Of a stretch of DNA of 64,000 bases, positions 47,290 through 56,011 are shown in pieces; positions within the stretch are counted from its first letter, which is position 1; each line of letters begins with the position of its first letter. Origin of the DNA: Pseudomonadota bacterium. Lineage in GTDB: Bacteria; Pseudomonadota; Alphaproteobacteria; Caulobacterales; Caulobacteraceae. The notes beneath the pieces were generated by a model. It made no database searches, was not told where the DNA came from, and saw only the letters and a list, made by a program, of their open reading frames with translations. The stretch covers positions 60,442-124,441 of the forward strand of contig JAEXZS010000061.1 in assembly GCA_023451375.1 (NCBI GenBank). The letters are read 5' to 3'. A program made the translations under genes and the position numbers.

Positions 47290-48651
47290 ATGTCCGCCCC
47301 AGCTTCAGCCTCAGCTTCAGCCTCAGGCCGCGTCCACCCGGATGATATTCGCAGCCGCTTCTCGGCGGCGCTGTCCGCCATGTACCGGGCCGAGGTGCCG
47401 CAGTACGGCGAACTGCTGACGCTGGTGGCCGAGATCAACGCCGAGGCGCTGGAGCGTGATCCGGCGCTGGCCCGGCGGCTGGATCAGGCCGGCGACCTGG
47501 CGCGCCTGTCGGAGGAACGCCACGGCGCCATCCGCGTGGGCACGGCCGAGGAGCTTTCGACCATCGCCCGCGCGTTCGCCATCATGGGGATGGAGCCGGT
47601 CAGCTACTACAATCTGGCGCCCGCCGGGGTGCCGGTGCATTCGACCGCCTTCCGGCCGACCGACCCGGAGGCGCTGCGCCGCAACCCCTTCCGCGTCTTC
47701 TGCTCCCTGCTGCGGCTGGAGCTGATCGAGGACGCCGCCCTGCGCGAGGAGGCGGCGGCGACCCTGGCCCGACGCGACATCTTCACCCCGGGCGCGCGGG
47801 CGCTCATCGAAACGGCCGAGCGGCAGGGCGGGCTGGACGAGGCCCAGGCCGACCGGTTCGTCGCCGAGCTGCTGGAGACCTTCCGCTGGCATGCCGAGGC
47901 GACCGTCAGCGCCCAAACCTATGAGCGGCTGGTCGCGGCCCACCGCCTGATCGCCGACGTGGTCAGCTTCAAGGGACCGCACATCAACCACCTGACCCCG
48001 CGCACCCTGGACATCGACGCGGCCCAGGCGGCCATGCCGACGCGCGGCATCACGCCCAAGGAGACGATCGAGGGGCCGCCGGCCCGCGCCTGCCCGATCC
48101 TGCTGCGCCAGACCAGCTTCAAGGCGCTGGAGGAGAAGATCGCCTTTCCGGGCGACCAAGGCGCCGTGGCGGGAACCCACACCGCCCGCTTCGGCGAGAT
48201 CGAGCAGCGGGGCTGCGCCCTGACGCCGACCGGCCGGGCGCTGTATGACGCGGCGCTGGCGAAGAAGGACTTCTCTGCCCTGCCCGACGACTGGACGGCG
48301 CTGCGCCGCCAGGGCCTGGCCTGGTTCCGCTATGCCCCCAGCGAACAGGGCCTGTCGCGCGCCGGCGCCCTGTCCGGCGATCTGGACAGCCTGGTGGCGG
48401 CCGGCGACGCGGTGGTCCAGCCGATCACCTACGAGGACTTCCTGCCCGTCAGCGCGGCCGGCATCTTCCAGTCCAACCTCGGCTCCGAGGCGCGGGGATC
48501 GGCCTATGCCGTCGATCCGGCCAAGGCGGACTTCGAGGCGGCCCTTGGCCGCGCGGTGCAGGACGAAATGGCGCTGTACCAGGCGGAGCAGGACGCCTCG
48601 ATGGCGGCGACGCTGAAGGCGCTGGGCGTCTCGCGGCGCGTGACCGCCTGA
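47290..48651 (+). CDS. hglS: 2-oxoadipate dioxygenase/decarboxylase-like (HglS, DUF1338)
   Basis: 453 residues of the DUF1338/VOC-like family. The Pseudomonas member HglS converts 2-oxoadipate to D-2-hydroxyglutarate in lysine breakdown using Fe(II). Conserved pieces here are MGMEPVSYYNLAP, VPVHSTAFRP with a likely metal His, FKGPHINHLTPR with a second His, and RFGEIEQRG with a likely metal Glu. No other lysine-catabolic gene is nearby, so the substrate is inferred from family only. The ATG at 47290 opens with an Ala-Ser repeat. A longer upstream start is unlikely. Confidence 0.85.
   Translation: MSAPASASASASGRVHPDDIRSRFSAALSAMYRAEVPQYGELLTLVAEINAEALERDPALARRLDQAGDLARLSEERHGAIRVGTAEELSTIARAFAIMGMEPVSYYNLAPAGVPVHSTAFRPTDPEALRRNPFRVFCSLLRLELIEDAALREEAAATLARRDIFTPGARALIETAERQGGLDEAQADRFVAELLETFRWHAEATVSAQTYERLVAAHRLIADVVSFKGPHINHLTPRTLDIDAAQAAMPTRGITPKETIEGPPARACPILLRQTSFKALEEKIAFPGDQGAVAGTHTARFGEIEQRGCALTPTGRALYDAALAKKDFSALPDDWTALRRQGLAWFRYAPSEQGLSRAGALSGDLDSLVAAGDAVVQPITYEDFLPVSAAGIFQSNLGSEARGSAYAVDPAKADFEAALGRAVQDEMALYQAEQDASMAATLKALGVSRRVTA
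47301..47330 (+). repeat. Five hexanucleotide units inside the hglS start
   Basis: AGCYTC is repeated five times (AGCTTC, AGCCTC, AGCTTC, AGCCTC, AGCCTC) and encodes Ala-Ser dipeptides in the N-terminal tail. The unit is six bases, so copy changes keep the frame. Confidence 0.8.
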
Positions 48652-48716
48652 GCCCGTCCGACCCGAGACGATCCGTCCGCTTGCTTCACGCCCGCGTGAG
48701 GATCATAGACGCCGCC

Positions 48717-50564
48717 GTGAACCCGTCGTCCACCCCGTCTGTCCGCCGCTATGACCTGGACTGGATCCGGGTCGGCGCCTTCGCCCTGCTGATCCTGTAT
48801 CACGTGGGTCTGGTCTACGGCGTCTATGACTGGCACGTGCACAGCGCCCACACCTTCGGTTGGATGCGCGAGGCGGTGCTGATCACCAATCCGTGGCGGC
48901 TGACCCTGCTGTTCCTGGTCTCCGGGGCGGCGCTGCGCTTCATGACCCTGCGCCGCACGCCGCGCGAGGTGGCGCGCAGCCGGTTCGAGCGACTGTTCCC
49001 GCCGCTGGCGTTCGGCGCCCTGATCCTGGTGCCGATCCAGTCGTGGATCGAGGCGCGGGACAAGGCGAACTGGCCCGGCGGCCTGGACGGCTATCTGGCC
49101 TGGATGGGCCGCGAGTTCAGCGGGAGCGGCCTGGCCGACGGCCTGCCCGTCAATCATCTGTGGTTCGTGGTCTACATCGCGGCCTACAGCGCCGTGACCA
49201 TCCTGCTGTGGCGGCGCCCGGGCCTGATCGATCGCATCGGCGACTGGCTGGAGCGGGCCCTGCGCGGGCGCCGCCTGCTCGTCGTGCCGATCCTCTATCT
49301 GATCGCGATCCGGATCACCCTGTTCCCCTTCTTCGGCCTGACCAACCACCTGCCGCTGGACTGGTACAATCACTGCCTGTCCCTGGGCGCCTTCGTGTTC
49401 GGCTTCGCGATCGTCGGCCGGGAATCGATCTGGCGAGGACTGGAGCGATACCGCTGGGCCGCGCTGGGCCTGGCCGCCGTCGCCCTGCCGATCATGATGC
49501 TGCAGGTCTGGCATCCCGGCGGCCGCGCTTTTCTGGGCATTCCCAAGGCCATCGTCTACGGCGTCGATCAATGGGCGGTGATCGCCGCAATCCTGGGCTT
49601 CGGCAGCCGCCATCTGCGCAACCGGTCCAGCCGCGTCTTGACGTATCTGACCGAGGCCACCTTCCCGCTCTATCTGGCGCACCAGACCGTGCTGGTGGTC
49701 GCCGTCTGGATCATCCGGCCGGCGAACCTGCCCGCGTCGGTCGAAGCCTTGTCGCTGATCGCCGTGACCTTCCTGGGCAGCCTTGGCCTGTATGAGGTCG
49801 TGCGGCGCATCGGGCCGATACGGCCGCTGTGGGGGCTGAAGCCGCTGGACGGCCGCCCCTGGCCGCTGGACCTGCGCGCCTGGCGCGACGGCGGCGCGCG
49901 CTACCGGCGCCGCCGCGGCCTTCTGGCCGTGGGCGTGGCCGCGCCCCTGATGGCCCTTGCCGTGGTGCTGGTCGCCGCCGCCGCCTATCCCGACTTCGAC
50001 AACGCCACCCAGTTCCTCAGCGAATTGGGCGGGGCCACCGCCCAGGCGCCGATCATCTTCAATGCAGGGGTCTTCGCCGCCGGTGTGATGGCCGGGCTGG
50101 CGGGCATCGGCTTCGGCCTGGCCCTCTACGCCCTCAGCGGAGCGCGCGTCTCCGGCGTGATCACGGCTGTGGTGTTCATGCTGGCCGGCGCCGGGCTTTC
50201 ACTGTCGACCCTCTATCCCTGGCCCGATCCGCGCCACATGATCATCAACCTGGGCCTGGGCATCCAGTTGGCGCCGCTGCTGCTGTTCTGGGGCCTGTCC
50301 GGCCGCCGGGACCTGCCGCGCCTGAAGGCCTTCCTTTTGGCCACATTCGTGCTGATGGCGGTGCTGACGCTGTTCACGAAGCATCTGGTCTTCCCCGGGA
50401 CGGTGAATCCCTCCAACGTCGGCTGGTGGGAGCGCGCCTACGCCGTCGTCCTGGTCTGCTGGGTCGGCATCGCGGCCTGGGCGCTGGAGCGCAAGCTGCG
50501 CGATCCTGGCGAAGCCGCCCGGCAAACCCCGCTGCCGTCGGGGCTCGCCGGAGAATCCCGGTAG
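48717..50564 (+). CDS. Membrane acyltransferase-3 fused to DUF998-like domain
   Basis: 615 residues. Residues 1-360 are an acyltransferase-3 (OafA/YrhL type) membrane domain with about ten helices: YDLDWIRVGAFALLILYHVG with the catalytic His, a helix-2 Arg-rich loop (RSRFERLFPPLAFG), and YLTEATFPLYLAHQTV. After a hydrophilic linker (about 365-400), a second block of about six helices (405-600) contains FDNATQFLSELGGATAQAP and LSTLYPWPDPRH, which resemble DUF998. The acceptor is probably a surface or lipid-linked sugar, by family. I chose the GTG at 48717; starts further upstream are also possible. Confidence 0.82.
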   Translation: MNPSSTPSVRRYDLDWIRVGAFALLILYHVGLVYGVYDWHVHSAHTFGWMREAVLITNPWRLTLLFLVSGAALRFMTLRRTPREVARSRFERLFPPLAFGALILVPIQSWIEARDKANWPGGLDGYLAWMGREFSGSGLADGLPVNHLWFVVYIAAYSAVTILLWRRPGLIDRIGDWLERALRGRRLLVVPILYLIAIRITLFPFFGLTNHLPLDWYNHCLSLGAFVFGFAIVGRESIWRGLERYRWAALGLAAVALPIMMLQVWHPGGRAFLGIPKAIVYGVDQWAVIAAILGFGSRHLRNRSSRVLTYLTEATFPLYLAHQTVLVVAVWIIRPANLPASVEALSLIAVTFLGSLGLYEVVRRIGPIRPLWGLKPLDGRPWPLDLRAWRDGGARYRRRRGLLAVGVAAPLMALAVVLVAAAAYPDFDNATQFLSELGGATAQAPIIFNAGVFAAGVMAGLAGIGFGLALYALSGARVSGVITAVVFMLAGAGLSLSTLYPWPDPRHMIINLGLGIQLAPLLLFWGLSGRRDLPRLKAFLLATFVLMAVLTLFTKHLVFPGTVNPSNVGWWERAYAVVLVCWVGIAAWALERKLRDPGEAARQTPLPSGLAGESR

Positions 50565-50603
50565 CGATCCCCGATGTTTTTCGACATTATCAACATCGCG
50601 TGA

Positions 50604-50632
50604 TTGAAAATCGCGCGAATGTGATCGACTAT
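50604..50632 (+). promoter_or_regulatory. Candidate opgH promoter
   Basis: TTGAAA (50604-50609) and GACTAT (50627-50632) are 17 bp apart, giving a start near 50640 and a 75-base leader before the ATG at 50715. Confidence 0.5.
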
Positions 50633-50640
50633 AGGGGTCG

Positions 50641-50655
50641 TGCTGCAATGCAGCA
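50641..50655. other. Palindrome at the start of the opgH leader
   Basis: TGCTGCA-A-TGCAGCA is a perfect 15-base palindrome located at the predicted transcription start. It could be an operator or a 5' mRNA hairpin. Confidence 0.5.
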
Positions 50656-50714
50656 TGCCGCGTCGTTTCCGCCTTCCGGACGACGCCGGCTCACCCAGGG
50701 GCGTCTTGAGCGGC

Positions 50715-52679
50715 ATGAACAAGCTGGCGATCCGGCCTGTCGAACAGGCTGAAATCGAGATCACCGACCTGGCTCCTTCCGAGCCCGCCTGGTCATGGCT
50801 GCCCGACGAGGCGCCGCTTGCCATGCCGCGCCAGTCGCTGGACGCGGGCCAGTCGGCGCACGACGTGACGCCGGTCACCTCGCCCCGCGCCATGCTGTTC
50901 CGCCGGCTGGCCCTGCTGGCGGGCACCGTCGCGCTGACCGGCCTGTCGGCCATCGCCCCCTTCTACCTCTACGCCCGCAAGGGCTGGGACCCGATGGAGA
51001 TGCTGGCCTTCGGCATCTTCATGGTTCTGATCACCGCCATCTCCTGCTGGTTCGTCAGCGGCCTGATGGGGCTGACGGTCATGCTGCGCGGCAAGGACCA
51101 GGCCGACCTGCGTTTCGCCGCCCACCCGCAGACGCCGCGCACCCGCACCGCCCTGCTGATGCCGCTGTACAATGAGGACGCCCGCGCCTCCTTCGCGCGC
51201 CTGGCCCAGATCGACGCCTCGCTGGCCCGCCTCGGCGCCTCCTCGGCCTTCGACATGTTCGTGCTGAGCGACTCGACCAAGGAAGACGCCGCCGCCGCCG
51301 AGTTGTCGGCCTTCCAGGCCTTCCGCCTGGCCGCCAACTCCAAGGCCTACTACCGCCGCCGCACCGAGAACGTGGAGCGCAAGGCCGGCAACCTGGCCGA
51401 ATGGGTCCGTCGCTTCGGCGCCGCCTACGAGACCATGATCGTGCTGGACGCCGACAGCACCATGGCCGGCGAGACCCTGCTGCGCATGGTCGACGCCATG
51501 GAGCGCAATCCCGGCGTCGGCCTGATCCAGACCGCGCCGGTCATCATCAAGGCCCGCACCGTCTTCGCGCGTGTGTCGCAGTACAGCGTACGCCTATACG
51601 GCCGCGTCGCCGCCGCCGGCCTGGCCTACTGGACCGGTTCGGAGTCGAGCTACTGGGGCCACAACGCCATCATCCGCACGCGCGCCTTCGCCGCCTGCTG
51701 CGGCCTGCCCAGCCTGCCGGGCCGCAAGCCGTTCGGCGGCCACATCCTGAGCCACGACGTGGTCGAGGCGGCCCTGTTGCGCCGCGCCGGCTGGGCCGTG
51801 CACGTGACCGCCGCCCTGGACGGATCGTGGGAAGAGACCCCGCCGTCGATCACCGACTTCATCCGCCGGGACCACCGCTGGTTCCAGGGCAATCTGCAGC
51901 ATCTGGGCCTGATCGGCGCCAAGGGCCTGTCGCCCATGAGCCGCCTGCAACTGGCCATGGGCTGCATGGCCTATCTGTCGTCGCCGCTGTGGCTGGCGTC
52001 GCTGATGGTCGGCCTGTTCATCCAGATGTTCTATCCAGTGGACTGGTCCAGCTTCTTCTACATCCTCAATCCGCAGTTCACCCCCTTCATGCTGGCGTCC
52101 CTCCTGTCGGGCGTGCTGCTGATCGGGCCCAAGTTCATGGGCGCCGCCCTGGTCATCAGCCGCCCGGCCGAGCGTCGCGCCTTCGGCGGGACCAAGGCGA
52201 TCGCCAAGGGCATGGCCGCCGAAATCGCCCTGTCGGCCATCTTGGCCCCCATCCTGATGGTCGCCAACACCAAGGCCTTCATCCAGATCCTGGCCGGGCA
52301 TGACACCGGCTGGACGACCCAGCAGCGCGAGGCCGACGGCTTGGCCTGGTCGGACGCCTTGCGCGCCATGCGCTGGCAGATGGTGGCCGGCGTCGGTTTC
52401 GCCGCCGCCCTGTGCGTTCGCCCCGACCTGGCGACCTGGTTCGCCCCGATCGTCCTGCCGCTGCTGCTGGCCGCGCCGATCGCGGTCTGGAGCTCGCGTG
52501 TCCGCTCGGGCGACGCCCTGGCCGCCAAGGGCTTTCTCCTGACCCCGATCCAGGACGGCGTGAGCGTCAATCCGGCCGTCCTGCACACGCCGCGCTCGCC
52601 GCTGCGGGCCGTCGCCGGCGGCGTCCTGGCCCCGGCCGTCGCCCCCGCCATGGTCCCGGCTCGCGCGCCGGAACTCTGA
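50715..52679 (+). CDS. opgH: Glucan biosynthesis glucosyltransferase H
   Basis: 654-residue inner-membrane GT2 enzyme that polymerises glucose for osmoregulated periplasmic glucans. Two helices (about 58-120) precede the catalytic domain with ALLMPLYNEDARASFARL, the DxD-type IVLDADSTM, HILSHDVVEAALLRRAGW and RRDHRWFQGNLQH. Several C-terminal helices follow. It is shorter than the E. coli protein, as in other alphaproteobacteria. opgG is not adjacent. In Caulobacter OpgH is reported as important for morphology, so this gene may be essential here too. The ATG at 50715 matches the homologous N-terminus. Confidence 0.93.
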   Translation: MNKLAIRPVEQAEIEITDLAPSEPAWSWLPDEAPLAMPRQSLDAGQSAHDVTPVTSPRAMLFRRLALLAGTVALTGLSAIAPFYLYARKGWDPMEMLAFGIFMVLITAISCWFVSGLMGLTVMLRGKDQADLRFAAHPQTPRTRTALLMPLYNEDARASFARLAQIDASLARLGASSAFDMFVLSDSTKEDAAAAELSAFQAFRLAANSKAYYRRRTENVERKAGNLAEWVRRFGAAYETMIVLDADSTMAGETLLRMVDAMERNPGVGLIQTAPVIIKARTVFARVSQYSVRLYGRVAAAGLAYWTGSESSYWGHNAIIRTRAFAACCGLPSLPGRKPFGGHILSHDVVEAALLRRAGWAVHVTAALDGSWEETPPSITDFIRRDHRWFQGNLQHLGLIGAKGLSPMSRLQLAMGCMAYLSSPLWLASLMVGLFIQMFYPVDWSSFFYILNPQFTPFMLASLLSGVLLIGPKFMGAALVISRPAERRAFGGTKAIAKGMAAEIALSAILAPILMVANTKAFIQILAGHDTGWTTQQREADGLAWSDALRAMRWQMVAGVGFAAALCVRPDLATWFAPIVLPLLLAAPIAVWSSRVRSGDALAAKGFLLTPIQDGVSVNPAVLHTPRSPLRAVAGGVLAPAVAPAMVPARAPEL

Positions 52680-52682
52680 TCA

Positions 52683-52698
52683 TCGGGGGAAACCCCGA
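52683..52698 (+). terminator. Weak stem-loop after opgH
   Basis: TCGGGG-GAAA-CCCCGA is a 6-bp stem with a GAAA loop, 4 bases past the stop and without a T-run. Confidence 0.35.
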
Positions 52699-52810
52699 GC
52701 AAACCGATGCGGCGGGGCCACACCGGCCCAGGAACCGCTACAGTCAAGCTCGACGGCGGGACCATTCCGCATCACCTTGAATTTCGCGACGAAGCGGGGG
52801 ATTGATTCCA

Positions 52811-53128
52811 ATGGCCAACAACAGCGGTTCCGACGCCAAGCCCGACCTGCGGCTCGTCGCGGCCGAGGCCGAGATCTATGACCTGATGCGCCCTCCCGAA
52901 ACCAACGCCGAACGCGTCAAGCGCCTGCAGTTGGAGGCGCACGCCCTGGCGCTGGAAGAGATCGAGGCGCTGGAGAAGCTGCTGCTCGACGCCGCGACCA
53001 AAGCCAAGGAGATCGCCAACGGCGGCGACGCCTATCCGGTCGGCGCGCGCGAGATGGCCTCGCGCCTCGCCGCCGACCTGCCCACCAAGGCCGAAACGAT
53101 CAAGTCCATCGTCCACCGCGTCGGCTGA
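52811..53128 (+). CDS. Hypothetical protein, 105 aa
   Basis: MANNSGSDAKPDLRLVAAEAE begins a soluble helical protein with a central amphipathic helix (RLQLEAHALALEEIEALEKLLLDA) likely to form a coiled coil. No motif assigns function. The ATG at 52811 follows GGGGGATTGATTCC. It is the only gene between opgH and the SDR gene, 60 bases upstream of the latter. Confidence 0.7.
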   Translation: MANNSGSDAKPDLRLVAAEAEIYDLMRPPETNAERVKRLQLEAHALALEEIEALEKLLLDAATKAKEIANGGDAYPVGAREMASRLAADLPTKAETIKSIVHRVG

Positions 53129-53188
53129 GGGAACGCCCGCCCGGCTCGTCCGCTTCCTGAGGGACCCCTAGCCTTCAGGAGACAGATC

Positions 53189-54175
53189 ATGGACGACCGG
53201 TTCAGCGACCGCGCCGGGGACACTGCGGAGCACGAGCGCGCCATCCAGCGTGACATCGATCGGACCGACCAGCAGCAGGGCGGCGACGAGGACTCCGGCG
53301 CCGTCCAGGCCGGCGCCCGCCCCTATCCCGCGCCGCCCTTCCCCCAGCAGCACCAGGCCAAGCCCGGTAACGAGTTCGCGCTGGACCCCGCGCCCATGTA
53401 CGACGCCCCCTTCTGGAAGGGCTCGGGCAAGCTGGAGGGCTTCGCCGCCCTGATCACCGGCGGCGACAGCGGCATCGGACGGGCGGTCGCCGTGCTGTTC
53501 GCGCGGGAGGGCAGCGACGTCGTCATCTGCCATTTGGACGAGGACCGCGACGCCGAGGAGACGAAACAGGCGGTTGAGGCCGAGGGCCGCCGCGCCATCG
53601 TTCTGAAGGGCGACGTGGCCGACCCGGCCTTTGCCGAGGCGGCGGTCAAGGCGACGCTGGACGCCTTCGGACGGCTGGACGTCCTGGTGCCCAACGCCGC
53701 CTTCCAGGAACACGTCAACGCCCTAGAGGACCTGACTTTCGAGCATTTCGACCGCACGCTGAAGACCAACCTCTACGGCTATTTCAACATGACCAAGGCG
53801 GCGGTCCCCCACATGAAGGCGGGCGGCTCCATCGTCATGACCGGCTCGGTCACCGGGCTGCAGGGCAACAAGGACCTGCTGGACTACTCCCTGACCAAGG
53901 GCGGCATCCACGCCTACGCCCGCTCGCTGGGCACGCATCTCGCGCCGCGCGGCATCCGCGTGAACGTCGTCGCGCCCGGCCCGGTCTGGACCCCCTTGAA
54001 CCCGGCCGACAAGGACGCGGAAAAGACCGCGCAGTTCGGCGCCCAGACGGTGATGAAACGCCCGGCGCAGCCCGAGGAGATCGCCCCCGCCTACGTCTTC
54101 CTGGCTTCGCCCCAGATGTCGAGCTTCATCACCGGCGAAATCCTGCCGATCATCGGCGGCTATTCGGGGGGCTGA
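53189..54175 (+). CDS. SDR oxidoreductase of the YghA/YhdF stress type
   Basis: 328 residues. A hydrophilic N-terminal extension (1-80, Gln/Asp/Pro-rich) precedes the Rossmann core with LITGGDSGIGRAVAVLFAREG. The core continues with the catalytic region SIVMTGSVTG, Y-x3-K in YSLTKGGIHAYARS, the PGPVWTPL loop and FITGEILPIIGG. The extension and core are typical of general-stress aldehyde reductases and glucose-dehydrogenase-like SDRs. The natural substrate is not known. Its last 26 bases overlap the convergent gene at 54150-54536. Confidence 0.9.
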   Translation: MDDRFSDRAGDTAEHERAIQRDIDRTDQQQGGDEDSGAVQAGARPYPAPPFPQQHQAKPGNEFALDPAPMYDAPFWKGSGKLEGFAALITGGDSGIGRAVAVLFAREGSDVVICHLDEDRDAEETKQAVEAEGRRAIVLKGDVADPAFAEAAVKATLDAFGRLDVLVPNAAFQEHVNALEDLTFEHFDRTLKTNLYGYFNMTKAAVPHMKAGGSIVMTGSVTGLQGNKDLLDYSLTKGGIHAYARSLGTHLAPRGIRVNVVAPGPVWTPLNPADKDAEKTAQFGAQTVMKRPAQPEEIAPAYVFLASPQMSSFITGEILPIIGGYSGG

Positions 54176-54536
54176 CGATCCAGGCCCGCGCGCCGGCCGT
54201 CGCCCAGGCGTCGGCCGGCGGCCAGGACCTTCGAGGCCCCGCCCATTCCACCGTCTCGTGCGCTTCCGGCTCCAGGCGTTCCCGATCCAGGAAGGCCTCG
54301 CAGCTGATCCCCATCAGACGCGCCTTCAGGCGCACCGCCAGCACGCCCTCGCCTGTCGGCGTCAGCCAGTCTTCGTTGAAGTCGCGGCGCGTCCCGAACC
54401 AGCCGTACGCCTCGTGCGCGGTCTCATCGTTGATGCGCAGCCGCTCCTGACACCAGCCGCTCCAGGCGAAGACATTCTCCACGCGCACCAGCGTATTGCC
54501 GATCCGATAGACCCACGCCTGTCCCAGCATCTTCAT
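54150..54536 (-). CDS. Hypothetical protein, 128 aa
   Basis: Begins MKMLGQAWVYRIGNTLVRVENVFAW and contains several Trp (SGWCQERL, AYGWFGTRRDFNEDWL) typical of a compact beta-rich domain. No catalytic motif or family is recognised. The C-terminal 25 residues (WATAGARAWIVSPPNSRR) lie over the 3' end of the SDR gene. Both ATG codons at 54536 and 54530 are possible starts. It is in the same orientation as the GNAT gene 42 bases upstream. Confidence 0.6.
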   Translation of the reverse strand: MKMLGQAWVYRIGNTLVRVENVFAWSGWCQERLRINDETAHEAYGWFGTRRDFNEDWLTPTGEGVLAVRLKARLMGISCEAFLDRERLEPEAHETVEWAGPRRSWPPADAWATAGARAWIVSPPNSRR

Positions 54537-54577
54537 GGGACGAGCCTAGCCGTCCGCCGGCGCGTCCCTGCGGCCAA

Positions 54578-54862
54578 TCAGGCCAGCACGTCGTCGTAAT
54601 CCGGATGGCGCTTGTGCCAGGTCACCGCATAGCTGCAGCGCGGGAAGAGGCGCAGCCCCTGCTCGCGCGCGTACTCCGCCATGGACTGCATGAACTTGCC
54701 GGCCGCGCCCGAGCCGCGCAGACCTTGCTCGGCCTCGACGTGCAGTATGACCCGAGCCCCGCCGCGAACCGCATAGTCGGCCCAAACCTGCCCGGCGCCG
54801 TTCGCGCCTTCGAAATCCTGTTCGAAGCGGTGCTCGCCCGCGTCATCCCGAAACTGGCCCAT
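54578..54862 (-). CDS. Small GNAT-like N-acetyltransferase
   Basis: 94 residues of the short GCN5-related type (Acetyltransf_CG-like). It shows the beta-strand pair HRFEQDFEGANGAGQVWADY, VILHVEAEQGLRGSGAAGKFMQSM with the acetyl-CoA loop GLRGSGAAG, and the terminal PRCSYAVTWHKRHPDY. Substrates of this subfamily are mostly unknown. GAAGGAGTTACGC precedes the ATG at 54862, which decides the start against an in-frame GTG-type extension to 54910. Confidence 0.85.
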   Translation of the reverse strand: MGQFRDDAGEHRFEQDFEGANGAGQVWADYAVRGGARVILHVEAEQGLRGSGAAGKFMQSMAEYAREQGLRLFPRCSYAVTWHKRHPDYDDVLA

Positions 54863-54929
54863 GCGTAACTCCTTCGCCGCTTCAACAGCTTCGGAGGCCG
54901 GGCGTTCCATGGTGCGTCAGATCGGCCGG

Positions 54930-55310
54930 TCAGATAGGCTTGTCTTGCAGCAGCTGGATCAGACCCAGCACGCTCTTTACCGTGAACCACACGCTCAGCA
55001 GGAACCAGACCAGCAGGAACAGCAGCAGGAACGGGATGCCGATCAGGACGACGGACGCCACCGCGCTCACCGCGATGCCGACCCAGGCGGCGACGGTCCA
55101 CCAGAACACCGACCAGAACAGCCGGATCTGCGCCTCGATATGCTGGCGCGGCACGCCGGTGGCCGATCCGCGCGAGACGTAGGACACCACCAGCCCGACC
55201 AGCACCAGAACATTGGCGCTGGGGATCGACAGGATGAACAGGGCCCAGGCGATCAGCGCCGGGACCTTGCCCTCAGCCTCCTGGCCGGATGTGAAGTTCG
55301 GCGTCGTCAT
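54930..55310 (-). CDS. DUF4870-like membrane protein, 126 aa
   Basis: Three hydrophobic segments (about 17-45, 63-92 and 93-115) and the KVPALIAWALFILS start resemble DUF4870-type small membrane proteins. GAGGAGAACCCC precedes the ATG and overlaps the end of the gene upstream, so the two are co-translated or coupled. It has no known enzymatic role. Confidence 0.75.
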   Translation of the reverse strand: MTTPNFTSGQEAEGKVPALIAWALFILSIPSANVLVLVGLVVSYVSRGSATGVPRQHIEAQIRLFWSVFWWTVAAWVGIAVSAVASVVLIGIPFLLLFLLVWFLLSVWFTVKSVLGLIQLLQDKPI

Positions 55311-55320
55311 GGGGTTCTCC

Positions 55321-55914
55321 TCAGAACAGCCAGGCCATCGGATGGGGAATGCGCTGGCCCGCCCTCAGCTTCATCACCCCGTAGGCGCCGCGCGCCAGGG
55401 TCCACAGCGCCGCGACGAACAGGATGAACACGCCGATATTGACGATGATCAGCAGGGCTCCGCCCACCGCGCCGACCGCGGCGGCCCAGACGGTGCGCTG
55501 CTGATAGACGAAGTGGCTGGCCGCGAAGTCGTCCTCGGGGGCGGAACGTTTCCACACGGCCAGAAGCGCCAGCAGCGCCGCCGCGCCCAGCGTCGGCACG
55601 GCCAGCAGGATCAGCACATAGACGGCGTAGAGGCTGGACGGGGCGTGGATCGGCGTCGCCTCCGGCGTCTCCTGCTCCACTCGCGTCCGGTGCGCCCGGA
55701 CGGCCCGGGCGCCGCCGCCCTCGGGGCGCATCTGCCGCAGCGCAGCCGGCTCAGAGGGCTGGAACGGATCGTACGACGCCGGCTCATCGAACAGGTCGCG
55801 GTCCGCCCCGTCGATCCGTCGCCCGGACAGAGACGCGGGCGAAACGAAGCCCACTTCGGCGTCGTGGTCGTGGTCGTCGCCTTGGGCAGCCTTGGGATCG
55901 CCGGGTTCGGCCAT
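55321..55914 (-). CDS. Membrane protein with acidic cytoplasmic domain, 197 aa
   Basis: Residues 1-90 are hydrophilic and acidic, with a His/Asp cluster (DDHDHDAE). Three hydrophobic segments follow (about 92-118, 134-160 and 161-178), whose EDDFAASHFVYQQRTVWAA and LARGAYGVMKLRAGQRIPHP resemble the DUF4870-like partner downstream. It is first in a two-gene unit and ends 10 bases before the next start. The two may form a heteromer; this is inference from adjacency. Confidence 0.72.
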   Translation of the reverse strand: MAEPGDPKAAQGDDHDHDAEVGFVSPASLSGRRIDGADRDLFDEPASYDPFQPSEPAALRQMRPEGGGARAVRAHRTRVEQETPEATPIHAPSSLYAVYVLILLAVPTLGAAALLALLAVWKRSAPEDDFAASHFVYQQRTVWAAAVGAVGGALLIIVNIGVFILFVAALWTLARGAYGVMKLRAGQRIPHPMAWLF

Positions 55915-56011
55915 ACGGTTCAGACGCTTCTCTCAGGACCGCCGGATCGGCGGAAACACGATGCGGACAATGGCGGGGCGCCCGCTCCGGCGCAACCTCG
56001 ACATAGGGGGT

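Noticed and set aside
47301..47330. Possible phase-variation tract at the hglS start
   Set aside because: The unit is six bases, so gain or loss of copies keeps the frame and cannot switch expression off.
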